Shown: piece after piece, positions 12,219 through 24,225 of the stretch | How the letters are laid out: every line of letters begins with the position of its first letter | How positions within the stretch are numbered: the first letter of the stretch is position 1 | Origin: Pseudeuparius sepicola | Lineage: Eukaryota; Arthropoda; Insecta; Coleoptera; Anthribidae | Direction of reading: 5' to 3' | DNA length: 64,000 bases | Assembly (NCBI GenBank): GCA_963920635.1 | Contig: OY987301.1 | Coordinates: forward strand, 48,731,414-48,795,413 | Translations under genes and position numbers: made by a program | Notes under the pieces: model-generated | Databases searched by the model: none | The model's input: only the letters and a program-made list of their open reading frames with translations | Told to the model about the DNA's origin: nothing

Positions 12219-12653
12219 CTCTTTTTCGTTTTGTCTTTCATGGCTCCCTTGATTTATCCAATTATTTTTTCGCCCTCCCGCTGTAATTTTTGTTAAAAAT
12301 AATCTTAGATCGATTAAATCTTGACACTTCAGCACTTTTTTATTTTTTGTTTTGACCATGTTTCAAGGCACACTTGATATCTGATATGGTACAACTGCTT
12401 GGCTAGGGCGGCAGTTATTGTTGTATTGACCCTTTTTATAAAAAGAAAACCCATAGATTTTGTTCATGAAATTTGGTATATAGTGGTTTGAAGTAACACC
12501 AAATGGTGCGGGGTCAGATTTTTAATAAAAATAAAAATTCCTAATATGGTATTCTGAAAATTGACCATTTTAAAAATCATACTATTGAATAATCACCCAA
12601 TCGAAATTGTAGTGTCTGAGATATCTTCCCTTAGGTCAATCTAATGTACAGAC

Positions 12654-13529
12654 CAGGGGCGTGCAGTCCATGGAAGCAAGGGAAGCAGTGCTTCCCCTAA
12701 ACCAAAACAATGTAAAATGATAAAATGTAATTTTTGAATTTTTAAACAGGAAGCAATTAGTTTAGTTACCTAGGTATATCAAAAACGCTAAAAATTATCT
12801 TATATATCATAATATATCAACCTACAATATGTTATGCCTCTAGCAAATGCGGCGTTGACCGTTGACTCCGACTGCGCCCATCCTACCGAGCGACAGTACA
12901 ATGTAAGCTATGCCGGCCGGCCGTTAGCTTTTCTGTAGCATACGAGAGTCGAGAGGTTATTGAACTTTCCATCTCCACTGCACTGGCTGACGCGAATGAG
13001 AACGCCTGTTTAAAGCGTGCGTGGAAGCTATCGTTGCAGTAGCTTTGTTTAGTTTAGTTGGAGTTGGTTTTGATATCTGCGTTGGTGCGTCGCGCGTCGT
13101 ATCTCACAAGACAATACAAACATGGACATGCAAATACCGTCAACTTCGGCTGTCGGGAGTCGGGAATGATGTTGAAAATGCTAAAGTTGGATAATTAAGT
13201 AAGAGTGTGTGTGAATGTGTAGTGTGTGCCTTAATAATAAAGGGATTTTCGACATTAAACTTTGCCGATAAGCTTCAATTAATTACTAACGGAAGGGCAA
13301 AACCCCCTATGAAAAATTTAACTGCAAAAATGAATGAATGACTTTCACAGATATCGCTGTTGTCTATAGAGAATATACTTCTCCAGAACATGTTAGAGCA
13401 TCAACATTTTTATGATGACGTCATTGACGAATTCGCAAAAAGTGATCGAAGAATCGAATTAGGTACATTACAAATAGGTAAGTTTTTAAACATTGCTTCC
13501 CTTACTTAAAATGTCACCGCACGCCCCTG
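12654..13529. mobile_element. hAT-type non-autonomous element (876 bp) with 8-bp target duplication
   Basis: Ends are CAGGGGCGTGC and GCACGCCCCTG, exact inverted repeats. Subterminal stretches (GGAAGCAGTGCTTCCC at the left, GCTTCCC at the right) also match. The 8 bp GTACAGAC precedes the element (12646-12653) and follows it (13530-13537) exactly. An 8-bp duplication and CAG..CTG ends are hallmarks of the hAT superfamily. I see no transposase; the interior has a G/C-rich part at about 12840-13130. Confidence 0.85.
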
Positions 13530-13537
13530 GTACAGAC

Positions 13538-14349
13538 ATATAATATGAAAACAGACCGTATGTATATGGTCTAGGTTGTATCTATACTGCCTAAATGGCA
13601 GACCTGATATATGTAAATGAGATGGTATTTCATATACGGACTAGACCGTTAACATATGGACTAGACTGCTGTTCAAACTGTAGGTACCTATAATGTTGAA
13701 TCAGCAGTGTTTCAAAAAACAGTGTATTGGTTTCTAGGGCTGAAAGAACATGGATATAGAATACGAGAAATTCATACAAAGATGGTGCCTAAAAAGATAC
13801 AGGGTGTCAAAATTTAAATTTTCCAAATAACTTTTAAACAAATTTTTTTTTATTAAATAACAAACAATATTCAGTTAAAAGCATTTTACTATTATTTGTC
13901 GTACCTAGTCAAAACCTATTCTGAAAGAATACGAACTTTGATAGAAATGTTACATGAAAATTTTAAAGAACAAATATCCCAAAAATGATCAAAACTTCGG
14001 AGGAAAACATATTTATGTCAGGAAAAATGATACACATATACACCCAAAAAAAATTATGACGTTTTAAATCATGGAAATGCCATAGGTGGCGCCCCCTATA
14101 AAATCACATCAAAGCTAATTTGAATTCCTCGCCCCAAAATAACCCCAGTTACCAGATTTCGTGCTAATCTGTCGATTCGTTCAAAAGGTATTTGGAAAAA
14201 TATAAACTACAATTCAAATTTCGACACCGCATGTATGTTTTGAGGTATATGCGTTTTTAACCCCACCTTTATATGAACTTTTCGTCTTATTTTTCCATGT
14301 TCTATCAGCTGTATAAACCTGTAAACTGCTTTTTGAAACACCCTGTATA
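13538..14349. other. Repeat-rich DNA, no gene
   Basis: It contains short internal palindromic runs (13545-13680) and a CAGGGTG-like end at 13800 without a clear partner. No protein can be supported. Confidence 0.35.
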
Positions 14350-16029
14350 CAGGTTGGCCCATTAGTGCAAGAAAGTACCAAAAGTAGGTACCTTATGAAA
14401 AAATATTTTTGAACAATTTTTTTAATATCAAGGCAACCAAAGAACCATATTTTAAAAATATTTCGAGACATACAGGGTATTCCATGAAGGTGTGGTAACA
14501 TGCTAGGCAATTTTTTTAAGTGGAACACCCTATTATATTTTCGGCTTATTTGATTATACTTTATAGTACCGTTTTATTTTTTTAAATATTTTTTGGGCGG
14601 ACTCAGGCAAATTTAGCTTCGGTGTGTCAAAGTGACAGTGAAGGTTTTCCAGATCGTTCAAACTGGTTCAAACATTCGGCAATGAAAATATTCGCGGGTT
14701 TTCTACGTTTCGTGAGTTTTACCGTTATCTGTGTTGTTCTTGTTCTTGTTCCATTTCGTGTTATTATAGTGCAAATGGGCTCGTTACTGACCTGAACTTA
14801 TGACCCGGTTGGATTTTTTGCTGCATTGAAGCCAACTTAGGATATCGAAATTACCAACTGACAGTCCCAGTAAGGACTTCTTAAAATAATTTGACTATAG
14901 TAATTCGTAGGTCCCGGGTTCAATCGCACAAGAAGTTTTTTTAATTATCCCTGCATTCTACCATTTCTACCTCTAATATTTTATCACTGATTATCGTTTT
15001 TAGTAATAAATTGGACAATGGTTATTATGAAGATTATTACTCACAATCTACTCCATAGTGTATTTAAATTCAAAGTACTTACCTACCCAATATAAAATTG
15101 TCAGTAGCAGGAAAAATGTAACACATTGCTCGATGCGTAAGCTCTTTTTGGCCTCGGAGAGAGTTTTAAGACCAGAGGCAACACGGGCGTTAAACAACTT
15201 CCTCGGCCAAAAAAGTGCGCTTAGGCATCTCGCAATGTAAATAACTATTTAATACAGCACACTCTTTTCAAACATTATTAACAATATCAAGACTGAGATA
15301 GACTATATTATTAAGACAGATACACAAGGATATTAGTTTATACATGTTGCCGCCGCCTACCAGAGGCGCCACCACCAACGAGCTACTTGACGTCACAACC
15401 AAGGAGGGCGCGTTACAAGAATGATTTGAATTATTCAGTTTTTAATTGCTTATATTTATTACATAAAAATAAAAAAAGAGTTTTTTGTGAACTGTGGTCC
15501 ATTTAATGGCAATAAATTATGTTTGAAAGTAATATTTTTCAAATTTAATTTTGTGCAAGTTCCCCATTGCCTGTTGAAAATTTTCAAACACGTGACTCTC
15601 TATAGAGCCCCCTGTATATTTTCCAAATATTTTTATATTCTGCTATTAAATACACCTTTTACTATAAATTTACCAAGTAGATTTTTTTACATGAAATATC
15701 AATGCTGCTTTGTCATATTTTCATAATGTCTGAAACCATACTTTTTCATACATTTTCTTGAATAACTTGGCAACACCGCAAAATATTGTAAAAAAATAAA
15801 ACGGCACTATGAAGCTAAAAGAGTGTAGAATCGAATAAGCGAAAAATATATAGGATGTTCTATTTAAAAAAATTGCCCAGTTTGTTACCACTCTTTCATG
15901 GAACCCCCTGTATATCTCGAAATATTTTAATAATATGGTCCTTTGACCTTATGGCATTAAAACAAAAAATTCAAAAATATTTTTTAGTAAGGGAGTTTTG
16001 GTACTTTCTCACACTAATGGGCCACCCTG
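14350..16029. repeat. CAGG-ended fold-back element flanked by TA
   Basis: The left end CAGGTTGGCCCATTAGTG (14350) pairs with CACTAATGGGCCACCCTG (ending 16029). Inverted arms run at about 14350-14590 and 15775-16029. TA flanks both ends (14348-14349, 16030-16031). The open frames in each arm encode mirror-image versions of the same meaningless peptide, which shows that they are not genes. The 1.2-kb centre has no recognisable coding region. Confidence 0.75.
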
Positions 16030-16199
16030 TATATAGTCCCACTAAAGAACGATATGCCTTCTTTTTATTAAGTATTTTGAAGAAAACAATAAAAAAAAAT
16101 CTAGGGTATACACGACACTAAATAATAATTACCTTTTCGTCTTTCAAAATAGTACGTAGATTTTCACTAAAACCATTTAGCTATTTTTTATTTAAAATC

Positions 16200-17810
16200 T
16201 GACACCACGGGGTTAATTAGGACACCCCAAAACCTTCATATACCAAACTTGAAAAAATATATACTGGGGTACCATTCTGTAGGGTGTCGAAGTTTGGCAA
16301 AATAGAAATTTTAAAGGCATCTGGCGAGTTAAGTGTGCCATGGAATCCCCTCAAAATGCTGAATTTTTATGAAATTTTATACGGGTCAAGAGTGCCCTGG
16401 AATTTTCTAAAATTTATTTGTGGTGCAAATAGATCCATTTAATTTTTAATTGGGTTTTTCGCCACCAAACTGATCGAAAGACAACTTTTTCAAGTTGCCT
16501 GGAAAATTCATAAATTCTTAACAGTGAATGAACGAAACTTTAAACATGTAACTCAAAAAATAACTTCAACAAATTTGTTTTCTGAGCTTTCGGAGAACAA
16601 ATCTTCCTCCTTTCTCAAAGATCTTGCCACGTCAAAGTGAAGTGACAGATTAATAAATTTCAGGTTAAAATGTCATGACAACATAAACAATAGCTTAGCC
16701 ACCTGCCTGATATTGTACCCTGTGTTCTATCTAATTATCTATATACTAATTTCTCTATGAATAAGTGGCAATAATATTTTACTGAATTCCACTGAACATT
16801 CAGCAACACAGTTGTCCGTATTTCCTAGAATAAATGCAGATTCTTTAATTTTTCATCTATTTCCTACTTCTTCTTTGAGAATTGGTTTGGACCTATCCCA
16901 CAATATCCTATGATTGTTGTTAAAAGAATGTTCACATATTTTTGACTTAGAAATTTGATTTTGCCTGATATAATTTTTATGTTCTTTTAAACGAACGTTT
17001 AAACGTCAAGTCTCCCCAATATAGAACTTTCCACATTCACAAGGAATTTTATAAATGCAATTTTTTGAACTTTGTACCTCATTAAATAGTTTCGTTTTAA
17101 CTAGCATCGATCTTAGTGTATTTTTGGTTTTAAATACTGTTCTGACATTAAAACGATTGCCTATGCGTTTTAGCTTATCTGATAGTCCAGGAATATAAGG
17201 AATAATTAAATTTACTGGTCGGTCCACCAGATTTGGTGGCGAAAAACCCAATTAAAAATTAAATGCCCTGGAATGTTTGAAAAATATGAATAAAAACAAA
17301 AGTAATTTATTTTGTTACAAAATGACCACCAACTAATAAAAAACAATTTAAATTATTGGACCCTTATCAACATAGTCACTGTCTAAGATGACACATTTTC
17401 TGTGTGTTTCCTATTGGGGAACACCAGCCACCTTAATTCATATGGACTTATTGACTAGCAGGCTTTTGTATTTTTTAGACTTATTATTGTCTGGAGAGAT
17501 TCTGATATTTTCAATTTTTGACACAAAAAAATCAGTACTTTGAGATGGCAGAGAGAACGGCACGCCTCTCTGTATATTTTGTATTGGATCTTTGCACACC
17601 AAAACTTTGAATGGTCCTGTTGGCCATTCAACTGTTTTGAGGGGATTCCAAGGCACACTTGACTTGCCAGATGCTTTTAAAATTAATACTTTATTACTTA
17701 CTGTTTTTTGTTCAAATTCGGTTTATGAGGGTTTTGGGGTGTCCTGATTAACACCATGGGGTAAGATTTTAAATAAAAAAATGCTTAAGGTTTGTATATG
17801 TTTAAAAGTA
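16200..17810. repeat. Composite inverted repeat enclosing a Penelope-like relic
   Basis: A dispersed repeat (GGTGTCC, AAATCTGAC and GTGCCATGGAATCCCCTC type motifs) runs one way at about 16200-16480 and the opposite way at about 17218-17810. The innermost match is TTTTTAATTGGGTTTTTCGC (16447) against its complement at about 17237-17256. The enclosed part carries the GIY-YIG relic. Related copies of the arm repeat lie near 18490-18640, 22380-22640 and 38590-38720. Confidence 0.55.
16848..17251 (-). pseudogene. Penelope-like retroelement relic, linker plus GIY-YIG endonuclease domain
   Basis: The minus-strand frame reads IPYIPGLSDKLKRIGNRFNV, then TLRSMLVKTK, then KNCIYKIPCECGKFYIGET. This is the standard C-terminal linker of Penelope-like elements followed by the GIY-YIG nuclease start (here IYKI..FYIGET). 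A stop codon follows GET at about 17007. The same frame then continues with LNVRLKEHKNYIRQ and CEHSFNNNHRILWDRSKPIL, so the domain is otherwise recognisable. The reverse transcriptase is missing. The first residues (GFSPPNLVDRP) lie in the flanking inverted repeat rather than in the element proper. Confidence 0.8.
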
Positions 17811-19126
17811 GAACTCTGTAGGTTGAAAAAACGGTTTTGAAAATCAGCTCATCTTTCGAAAAATACCAAACTGGGTCGACATATCAGAAAAAGAAAAGTG
17901 AATTTAAATATGTAAAAATAACGCTTACTATTGAAAAAAAATTAAATTTGGTATGGCCTGCTTTTATGAAACACTGTGTAGGATTTTGAAACAATGTTTT
18001 AAAACTTGACTGATTTCGAGCAAGTTTTGTTTAAAACATTTTTTATATCACACAAAATCCCCTCCCCCGCACAGGTACAGTCGCGGACAGCCGAAACCGA
18101 ACGACCTGAAGAGGTTTCTTGTGGCTTTCGTTTCAAGGCGTGTGGAGCCGGCAATCTCGCGCTGCCCGGCCAGCGGACCAGCTGGCGGTGAACCATAAAA
18201 TGCAAATTACAGCCTCTCATAGCAAAGGAACAAAATTCGAGGAAAATGCAACTTTGATTGTACTGGCAATAATTCCAACCACTGTTGGTATTTAATATAC
18301 CATTTGGCCCATATAATGCTGAAGATATTTCTCAACAACAATAATTTATTATACAGGGTGTATATTTCTAAACATATACAAATCCATAAAATCTTTATTG
18401 TTGGAGATACCTAATCCCTGAATATTCTTTGTGTGAAAGGCCTTTAAAAATCGCTTCATTTGACCTTCCTACCATTTTCAAAATGCAAATCATTTTGTGT
18501 TTTTTTAATTAAAATCTCACAGTACAGCGTTAATCAGAACCTCCTAAAACCCCAATGTTCCAAATTTGAATAAAAAAATATACTACATGGAGTTCTTGTC
18601 TGTAGGGTGTCAAATTTGAGCAAAATATGGAATCCCGTCAAAATAGTTGAATTGTCAACAGAATCACTCAAAGTGTTGGCGTACAAAGATTCAATACAAA
18701 AATATACAGGGTATTTTTCCCTGCGCCATCAGCTTAGAACCACTTCTTGACATACGATTGATCTGAAATTTTGCATACGTGTTTAATTCTGGTGAGAATA
18801 GAATATGCAATACTCAACACTGTAATACTTTCAAAATTGCCGTCACCACAAGAGAGCGGATGATGTATTTTTTGTCAACCCCCTTAATATGGGTATCAAC
18901 TCTGAAAGGGCTTGAAGAGTAGAAAACAATAAAGTTAGTGACATCACACCAAATTCAATATGGCCACAGCAGTATAGGGTCAAGTCACTAGAAAGTCTCC
19001 TTGTAGAAGAACAAGATTGTAGTAAATTAACAGGCAAGCGACCGTGCAACAATGACGCATTAATTGAAATGAACAGACTTAGAAACTCTATCTTTACGTC
19101 CTCTGGGTGACAGCTCAATCAAGTGA
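17811..19126. other. Repeat mosaic, no gene
   Basis: It contains a G/C-rich block at about 18057-18190, part of which (CAGTCGCGGACAGCCGAAAC onward, 18077-18122) recurs inverted at about 21576-21619. A copy of the dispersed AAATCTGAC repeat lies at about 18490-18640. A plausible older repeat lies at 18840-19110. No coding feature is supported. Confidence 0.4.
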
Positions 19127-20022
19127 GTAGATTTTCTCAGAGTCACTCTGGATGCTGGTCTGACGTGGCGGGAGCATGTTTCTCGTCTAACATCGAAACT
19201 AAACAGAACCTGTTTCTTGATAGGGAGTCTTCGTGACTCTGTTTCTATGGATGTGCTGATGCAGGGTTATTATGGCTATTTTCACTCATATCTAAGTTAT
19301 GCAATTCTATGTTGGGGACATTCTGCCCATGCCTCATCAGTTTTTGCGGTTCAGAGGAGGTGCATGAGAATAATGAATAATCTGGGTTATAGAGATTGCT
19401 GCAGGCAAAAGTTCAGAGATCTAAAAGTTTTGACCATGCCTTGTGTTTACATATTGAGTTGCCTCTGTTATGTTGTTGATAACATCAATACATACTCTAG
19501 GGGTGGAGATGGCCACCTCTATGGTACGAGGTATAAAGAGAACCTAGCCCCAGCTTTCTTTAGAACTGCGAGAACCAGGGACGGCCAAAATTATTATGCC
19601 ATTAAGTTCAACAATGTTTTGCCAAAAACAACTAAATCCATAGTACCCAAGAAATTTAAATTGGAAATAAAAAGTTGCTTGAAACATAAAGCCTTCTATA
19701 GCTTTGATGAGTACTTGAATAATGACTTCTGTGACTTGCAGAAGTCTGCTGACTCGTTACCTTGAACATACACCGATCTGCCTATTTAAGGGTTGTCTGA
19801 CACGTGTAGCTGTAATTGTATAAATTCATTTTAATTGTATAAACTCATTTTAATTAGATTTTATTGTGTTGTTGCTGTCTTAAACCACATTTATTTTATT
19901 TTAAATTCGATCTTATTGTGATTTTTTAAAAACAGTGTGTTTTTTGAAATGTATTTTAGAGACTTGTGAATGCTTATGTAGATATCACCAATAAACGATC
20001 AATCAATCAATCAATCAATTGT
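19127..20022 (+). mobile_element. 5'-truncated non-LTR retrotransposon fragment with (TCAA)n tail
   Basis: The plus frame (about 19133-19765) carries the end of a reverse transcriptase: FLRVTLDAGLTWREHV, then YGYFHSYLSYAILCWG, VQRRCMRIM and the tail motif FNNVLPKTTKSI. This is typical of Jockey/CR1-type elements after the catalytic domain. The coding part ends with TGA at about 19763, followed by about 200 bp of 3' UTR with AATAAACGATCAATC and a (TCAA)n tail ending near 20022. The polymerase core is absent. The fragment at 60921-61426 has a similar C-terminus and the same type of tail, so both probably belong to one family. Confidence 0.8.
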
Positions 20023-20328
20023 TCAGAGAAAACTAAAATAATAATAAATAAATTAATAGGAAAAAAATATATTTTTAAAAACAAACTTTTACTCTGAAAA
20101 GAGGAAAATAAACTTTGAAATAAATCAAACCAAAGCAAACCCATACCTAATTTTGTTACATTATACAATTATTGTATATGATATAAAAGCTTGTCGCGAG
20201 AATATAATGTATGGAGAGCTCTTAATATTATATTATATAATGCATAGGGAGCTCTTAATATTAATCATAAAATTTATGGCAAAATATTAATGGATTATAG
20301 GATTAATTGAGTTGGATAAAGAAGAAAT

Positions 20329-21130
20329 ATGACGAAACCCGAAGAACCCGTAGAAAGCATACATAGGGGAAGAATTGTGAAAATTACGTCTGACCAACAA
20401 GATGAGCAACTAGCTGATTTTTGCCGTGCAAATCCGTTTAAATCCACTGTTGAAGCCGTATCTGCAACACAATTTCCAGCAAGTGTTAGAACTGCCCGAA
20501 GGAGTGCAGCCAATCTAAGATCTCGCACAGCCAGCAACAAAATTCAGCTGACCGAGGGTAATAAGGAAAGCAGGTTGCAGATATGCTGAGAATTTCAACG
20601 TTTACCTCTACATTATTGGGAGAAGGTAATATTTAGCAACGAAAAGATATTTCAAAGCCATTACAATGGCAAAGGTCGAGTATATAGACCTTGATCAGTT
20701 CAAGATATGACGAAAGATTTGTCTCACCCAGGAAAAGGAGTGGGCATTTTTCCGTCAACATTTGGGCCTGGATAAGCTACCGTGGACCTGGCACCGCTTC
20801 ACAGCAGCTCACTATTGCGAGATACTCGAAGGCGGATTGCTACCAACTGCAATGAAAATATATCCCGATGGCTTCGTTTTCCAGCAGGATAATACTCCTG
20901 TGCATACAGCAAGAATAGTTCACAAATGGTTCACCGAAAACAACATAGAAAAGTTGCAATGGCCGGCGAAGAGACCTGACTTGAATCCCATTGAGAATGT
21001 GTAGGGGCAGAACGGCGCGGCCAATGGAGAATTTCGTACCCAAAAATAGGGAGGCACTTTGGCGAAAAATTATGATCTCTGCTGCCAACTCATAGATTCG
21101 ATGAGCAGGAGAGTTCGGAAAGTCATCTTA
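20329..21130 (+). pseudogene. Broken Tc1/mariner-family transposase (DD34E)
   Basis: Frame 1 (20329-20589) starts MTKPEEPVESIHRGRIVKI and is a helix-turn-helix-like N-terminal part. A stop and frame changes follow. The first catalytic region reads VIFSNEKIF, with Asn where the catalytic Asp is expected. Later (20762-21004) a frame encodes FQQDNTPVHTARIVHKWF and KRPDLNPIENV. The spacing between the QQD aspartate and the PIE glutamate is 34 residues, hence DD34E. There are at least two frame breaks and several stops, so the gene is dead. The 3' end (GGTACCCATCTGGGGACACA near 21267) may be a terminal repeat, but I found no partner on the 5' side. Confidence 0.8.
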
Positions 21131-22900
21131 TCCCAAGGTGGGTATATTAAATATACATATAATATAATAATGGAGAATGCATTTTTTTCTTCAAACCAAG
21201 CAGGCCTGAACATCAAAAGGTCAAATTTGTACTCAATTTTTTTTTTGTCATTTGCAAGAGTGCGGTACCCATCTGGGGACACACTGTATGTTGGAAGAAA
21301 CATTGCCTTTTCTTAATTTTTTAAAATGTATAGATTAGTTTATACCTAAATAGGCCATAAAATAAAACCGTTGTAACTATAGAAATTTCTTAGTGCTGGT
21401 TGTCAATACCATAGACAATTTTCTAAAAGTAATTTGAGTTTTTTTTATAGCCACTGAACTCTTTTAACAAATAGTTATTAATACTGATTTCTTAATTTAA
21501 AACCCATTCCAACCATCCGATGCCGACGGTGTGCGCGCTATTGCCGTCTCCGCGCGCCCTGTAACGGAAGCCCCGAGAAACCTCTTCAGATCGTTCGGTT
21601 TCGGCTGTCCGCGACTGAACTCCTAGTTTGGAGTATTGTGAGGATGATAATTATTATTATTATAAGAAAATTATAAGGCAGTTATAGTTTATATGAGAAC
21701 ACCCAGTACTTAATAAATAGGTTTTTCTATTTTACTTTAATTATTGATTTCTGGATTAATTTATTAGACATGAGTTACATGTCTAATAAATTAATTATTA
21801 CCTGTACAATAATGAGGTTCATTATGATTTAAATTTTTCATTTTCAATATTGCCTTTATTTAGATTATTATAAAGTATAATTTATATAGAAATTTGCAAA
21901 AGGTGCCAGTATTCAACTAGAAGCTGCTTTCATACAGCCAAGTATAGAGAATATATACTCAACCAATTAAATAACTAAACAGGTGTGTGATATTGGGTAT
22001 GTAAGTATATAATAGAATAGATAGTATTAAAAAGAGAAGTGGCTGTGTGAGAAAAAAAACTTTTGAATTGAGTAGTATGGTGAGGTGAGACTAAACAATT
22101 AAGACGGTTTCTTATGTGAAGCCGATGTGGCTAACTTTTGCGAGACATGAAGGCATTTAACCAAATTTTAACAAATAACGAAAGTTGGAGTTTCATAGCG
22201 TTCTTCTAGATAAAGCCACTTACACTGGCAGTAGCCTCACTCAAATGATCAAACTTGCAAAGGTTAAATGCAAATCTAACACAGGAACTCTCCAGTTTCT
22301 GAAGTGTATACTTATCTCTGCTGGTCAGTGATCACATTGCAATTATTATTATTGTATATTTTTGTAGGAAATCTTTTCACACCAACATTTTGAGTGGTCC
22401 TGCTGTTGACCATTCAACTGTTTTGAAGGGATTCCATGGCACACTTGGCTCGCCAGATGTCTTCAAAATTCCTATTTTGATCAACTTTAACACGGTGTAG
22501 AACCGAACACCCTCTACATTTTTTGTTCAAATTTAGTATATGGGGGTTTTGGGGTGTCCTGATTAAGGCTGCTGTATCAGATTTTAAATAAAAAAATCGC
22601 TAAATGGTTTTTGTGAAAATAGGGGTATAAAAAAATTCGTAGCCGTCCCTGGGTTTGCATTTTGACAAAAGTAAAAACGTCAAAAGAAGCGTTTTTTGAA
22701 GACCTTTCGAACAAAAAAGGTTTTTGAAAATATCTCACAAAATACATTTTTTATCGATTTGTATACACTTAAAAGTAGACACCCTGTATATATATATATA
22801 TATTATAGGTTATAGGAAAATAAATTTGTACTTCACAAATACACATCCATGATTTTTAATAATAAGATTAGGTAAATCTGTAAACTTACAACGATCCCTT
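21131..22900. other. Repeat mosaic, no gene
   Basis: At 21515-21665 lies a piece of the SINE-like family: an inverted copy of the 18077-18122 block joined to the CTAGTTTGGAGTATTGTGAGG 3' end and ATT repeats. A copy of the dispersed repeat with GGATTCCATGGCACACTTGG is at about 22380-22640. A (TA)n run lies at about 22790-22805. Confidence 0.4.
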
Positions 22901-23148
22901 ATAGCCTTATAGTCCTCCTATATAGCTTCGCTACAGACTGTTCTTCGCCGTATATTTTTATGCGAACCCAAAAGGATGCCAAGTCCCTCGAGTTGGCATC
23001 CTTTGTGGGAATTCGTACAAATATTTCCACTACCATCCCATAGAGGTCGCTGAGTTCTACATCTTTCCACTTGTCGTTGCCAAATGTCATCTATGCGGCC
23101 CATTTTAGGGATAAAAATACATCTGCATACAAGTAGATGTATTATGCA
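22901..23148. repeat. Short interspersed repeat fragment, minus orientation
   Basis: The sequence CTATATAGCTTCGCTACAGAC (about 22918-22938) is the complement of the end of the repeat at 40555-40770. A hairpin (GGATGCCAA..TTGGCATCC) lies at about 22974-23002. It abuts the 5' LTR that starts at 23149. Apparent open frames here are by-products. Confidence 0.4.
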
Positions 23149-23541
23149 TGTTATATCAGAAAATACTCCAACTAATCACAGAAACTACGTCCCAAATAAA
23201 TATGTTATCATGCTTCTTAAATTTCTGCAAACTTCGACTTCTTCTATTACACAGACTCCACATCCGTTCTAAGAACCTCTAGAAAAATCACGCGCTTCTG
23301 GCATTTCCCTTACCAAGCACCAAAAGACTATAAAAGCCACTGATGCCATTCGGCGGTAACCAATCTTAAACATTTATCGTTCAATCTTAGTTCTATTCTT
23401 AATTCAGTCTTGTATGTTTTTCCAACAATTTCTAAATCCAGTTCTATTATAAAAAGTCATAAGTTTTTGCAATAATTATTAAATCAAACAAAGTGAACAA
23501 ATATTTTTTTAAAAGTTATTTACCGCTCGGTCCGCGTAACA
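23149..23541 (+). repeat. 5' LTR (393 bp)
   Basis: It begins TGTTAT and ends CGCGTAACA. Compared with the 3' LTR it has an extra 14 bp around CGGCGGTAACCAA (about 23350) and only scattered substitutions. A TATA-like ACTATAAAAG lies near 23330. The sequence right after it (AATTTGGTGGCAGC) is the probable primer-binding region; I cannot assign the tRNA. Confidence 0.9.
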
Positions 23542-23604
23542 AATTTGGTGGCAGCTTGGGGATTTTGCAAAAAGGGCTCAAAAATTACCCTGCAAATCCT
23601 TACC

Positions 23605-23850
23605 TACGTCTCAACGGAAAAGAAGAAAAAGAAGAAAATAAAAGTCCCAGTTCCAGAAGAAAAAGAAGAAAATAAAATTGCCAGTTCCAGAAGAAAAAGA
23701 AGAAAATAAATGTCCCAGTTCCAGAAGAAAAAGAAGAAAATAAAAGTCCCAGTTCCAGAAGAAAAGAAGGAAATAAAAGTCCCAGTTCCAGAAGAAAATA
23801 AAAGTTACTAGTTCCAGAAGTAAAGAAGAAAACCCAGTTCCAAGATAAAC
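23605..23850 (+). repeat. Minisatellite in the provirus leader
   Basis: A unit of about 36 bp (CCCAGTTCCAGAAG followed by AAAAGAAGAAAATAAAA) is repeated about six times between the primer-binding region and gag. Units vary in length and the last ones are shorter. It is purine-rich. Confidence 0.8.
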
Positions 23851-24225
23851 TCCAGTCGCAGAAGAAAATTCAACTTCAACGGCGCATATCCCTTGGGAAC
23901 CGACGAAGTTGCGGAGGCACTAGTAGCAGCGCATCGAGCGTGAGCCAACATACTACTCCACTTTCGGCAGAGAGGTGACATCGACTTCCAGAGCTACTTC
24001 CAGTTGCAGAAGTTTTCACTAATGTGAGTTAATTTATTTGATATTGTGTTTTTCAATTTTTGGCAATTTTTGACATATTTTAATAATTTTTGACATATTT
24101 TAATAATTTTTGACAATTTTTAATAATTTTTGATAATCTTTGGTAGTCTTAGTAATTTTATTTTTGTGATTGCCTTATACTTTCTCCCATAACACGCGAA
24201 TAATTTTAAAGATATCAAGACAAGG

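Larger units (their letters stand above)
10404..12645. mobile_element. Degraded mariner-like element with about 375-bp inverted arms
   Basis: The left arm at about 10404-10783 matches the right arm at about 12277-12645 in inverted orientation, with moderate divergence (for example TTAGATTGATCTAAGGGAAG against its complement at the right end). The interior holds a transposase N-terminal relic (11851-12063, minus), a small MITE (12093-12218) and a poly-C run near 11706. The arm sequence resembles other dispersed repeats in the window. No intact transposase remains. Confidence 0.6.

Noticed and set aside
14214..14528. Minus-strand frame of 104 codons
   Set aside because: Its mirror image appears at 15855-16121. 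Both are arms of the same fold-back, so it is not a gene.
15855..16121. Plus-strand frame of 88 codons
   Set aside because: Same reason: arm of the fold-back at 14350-16029.
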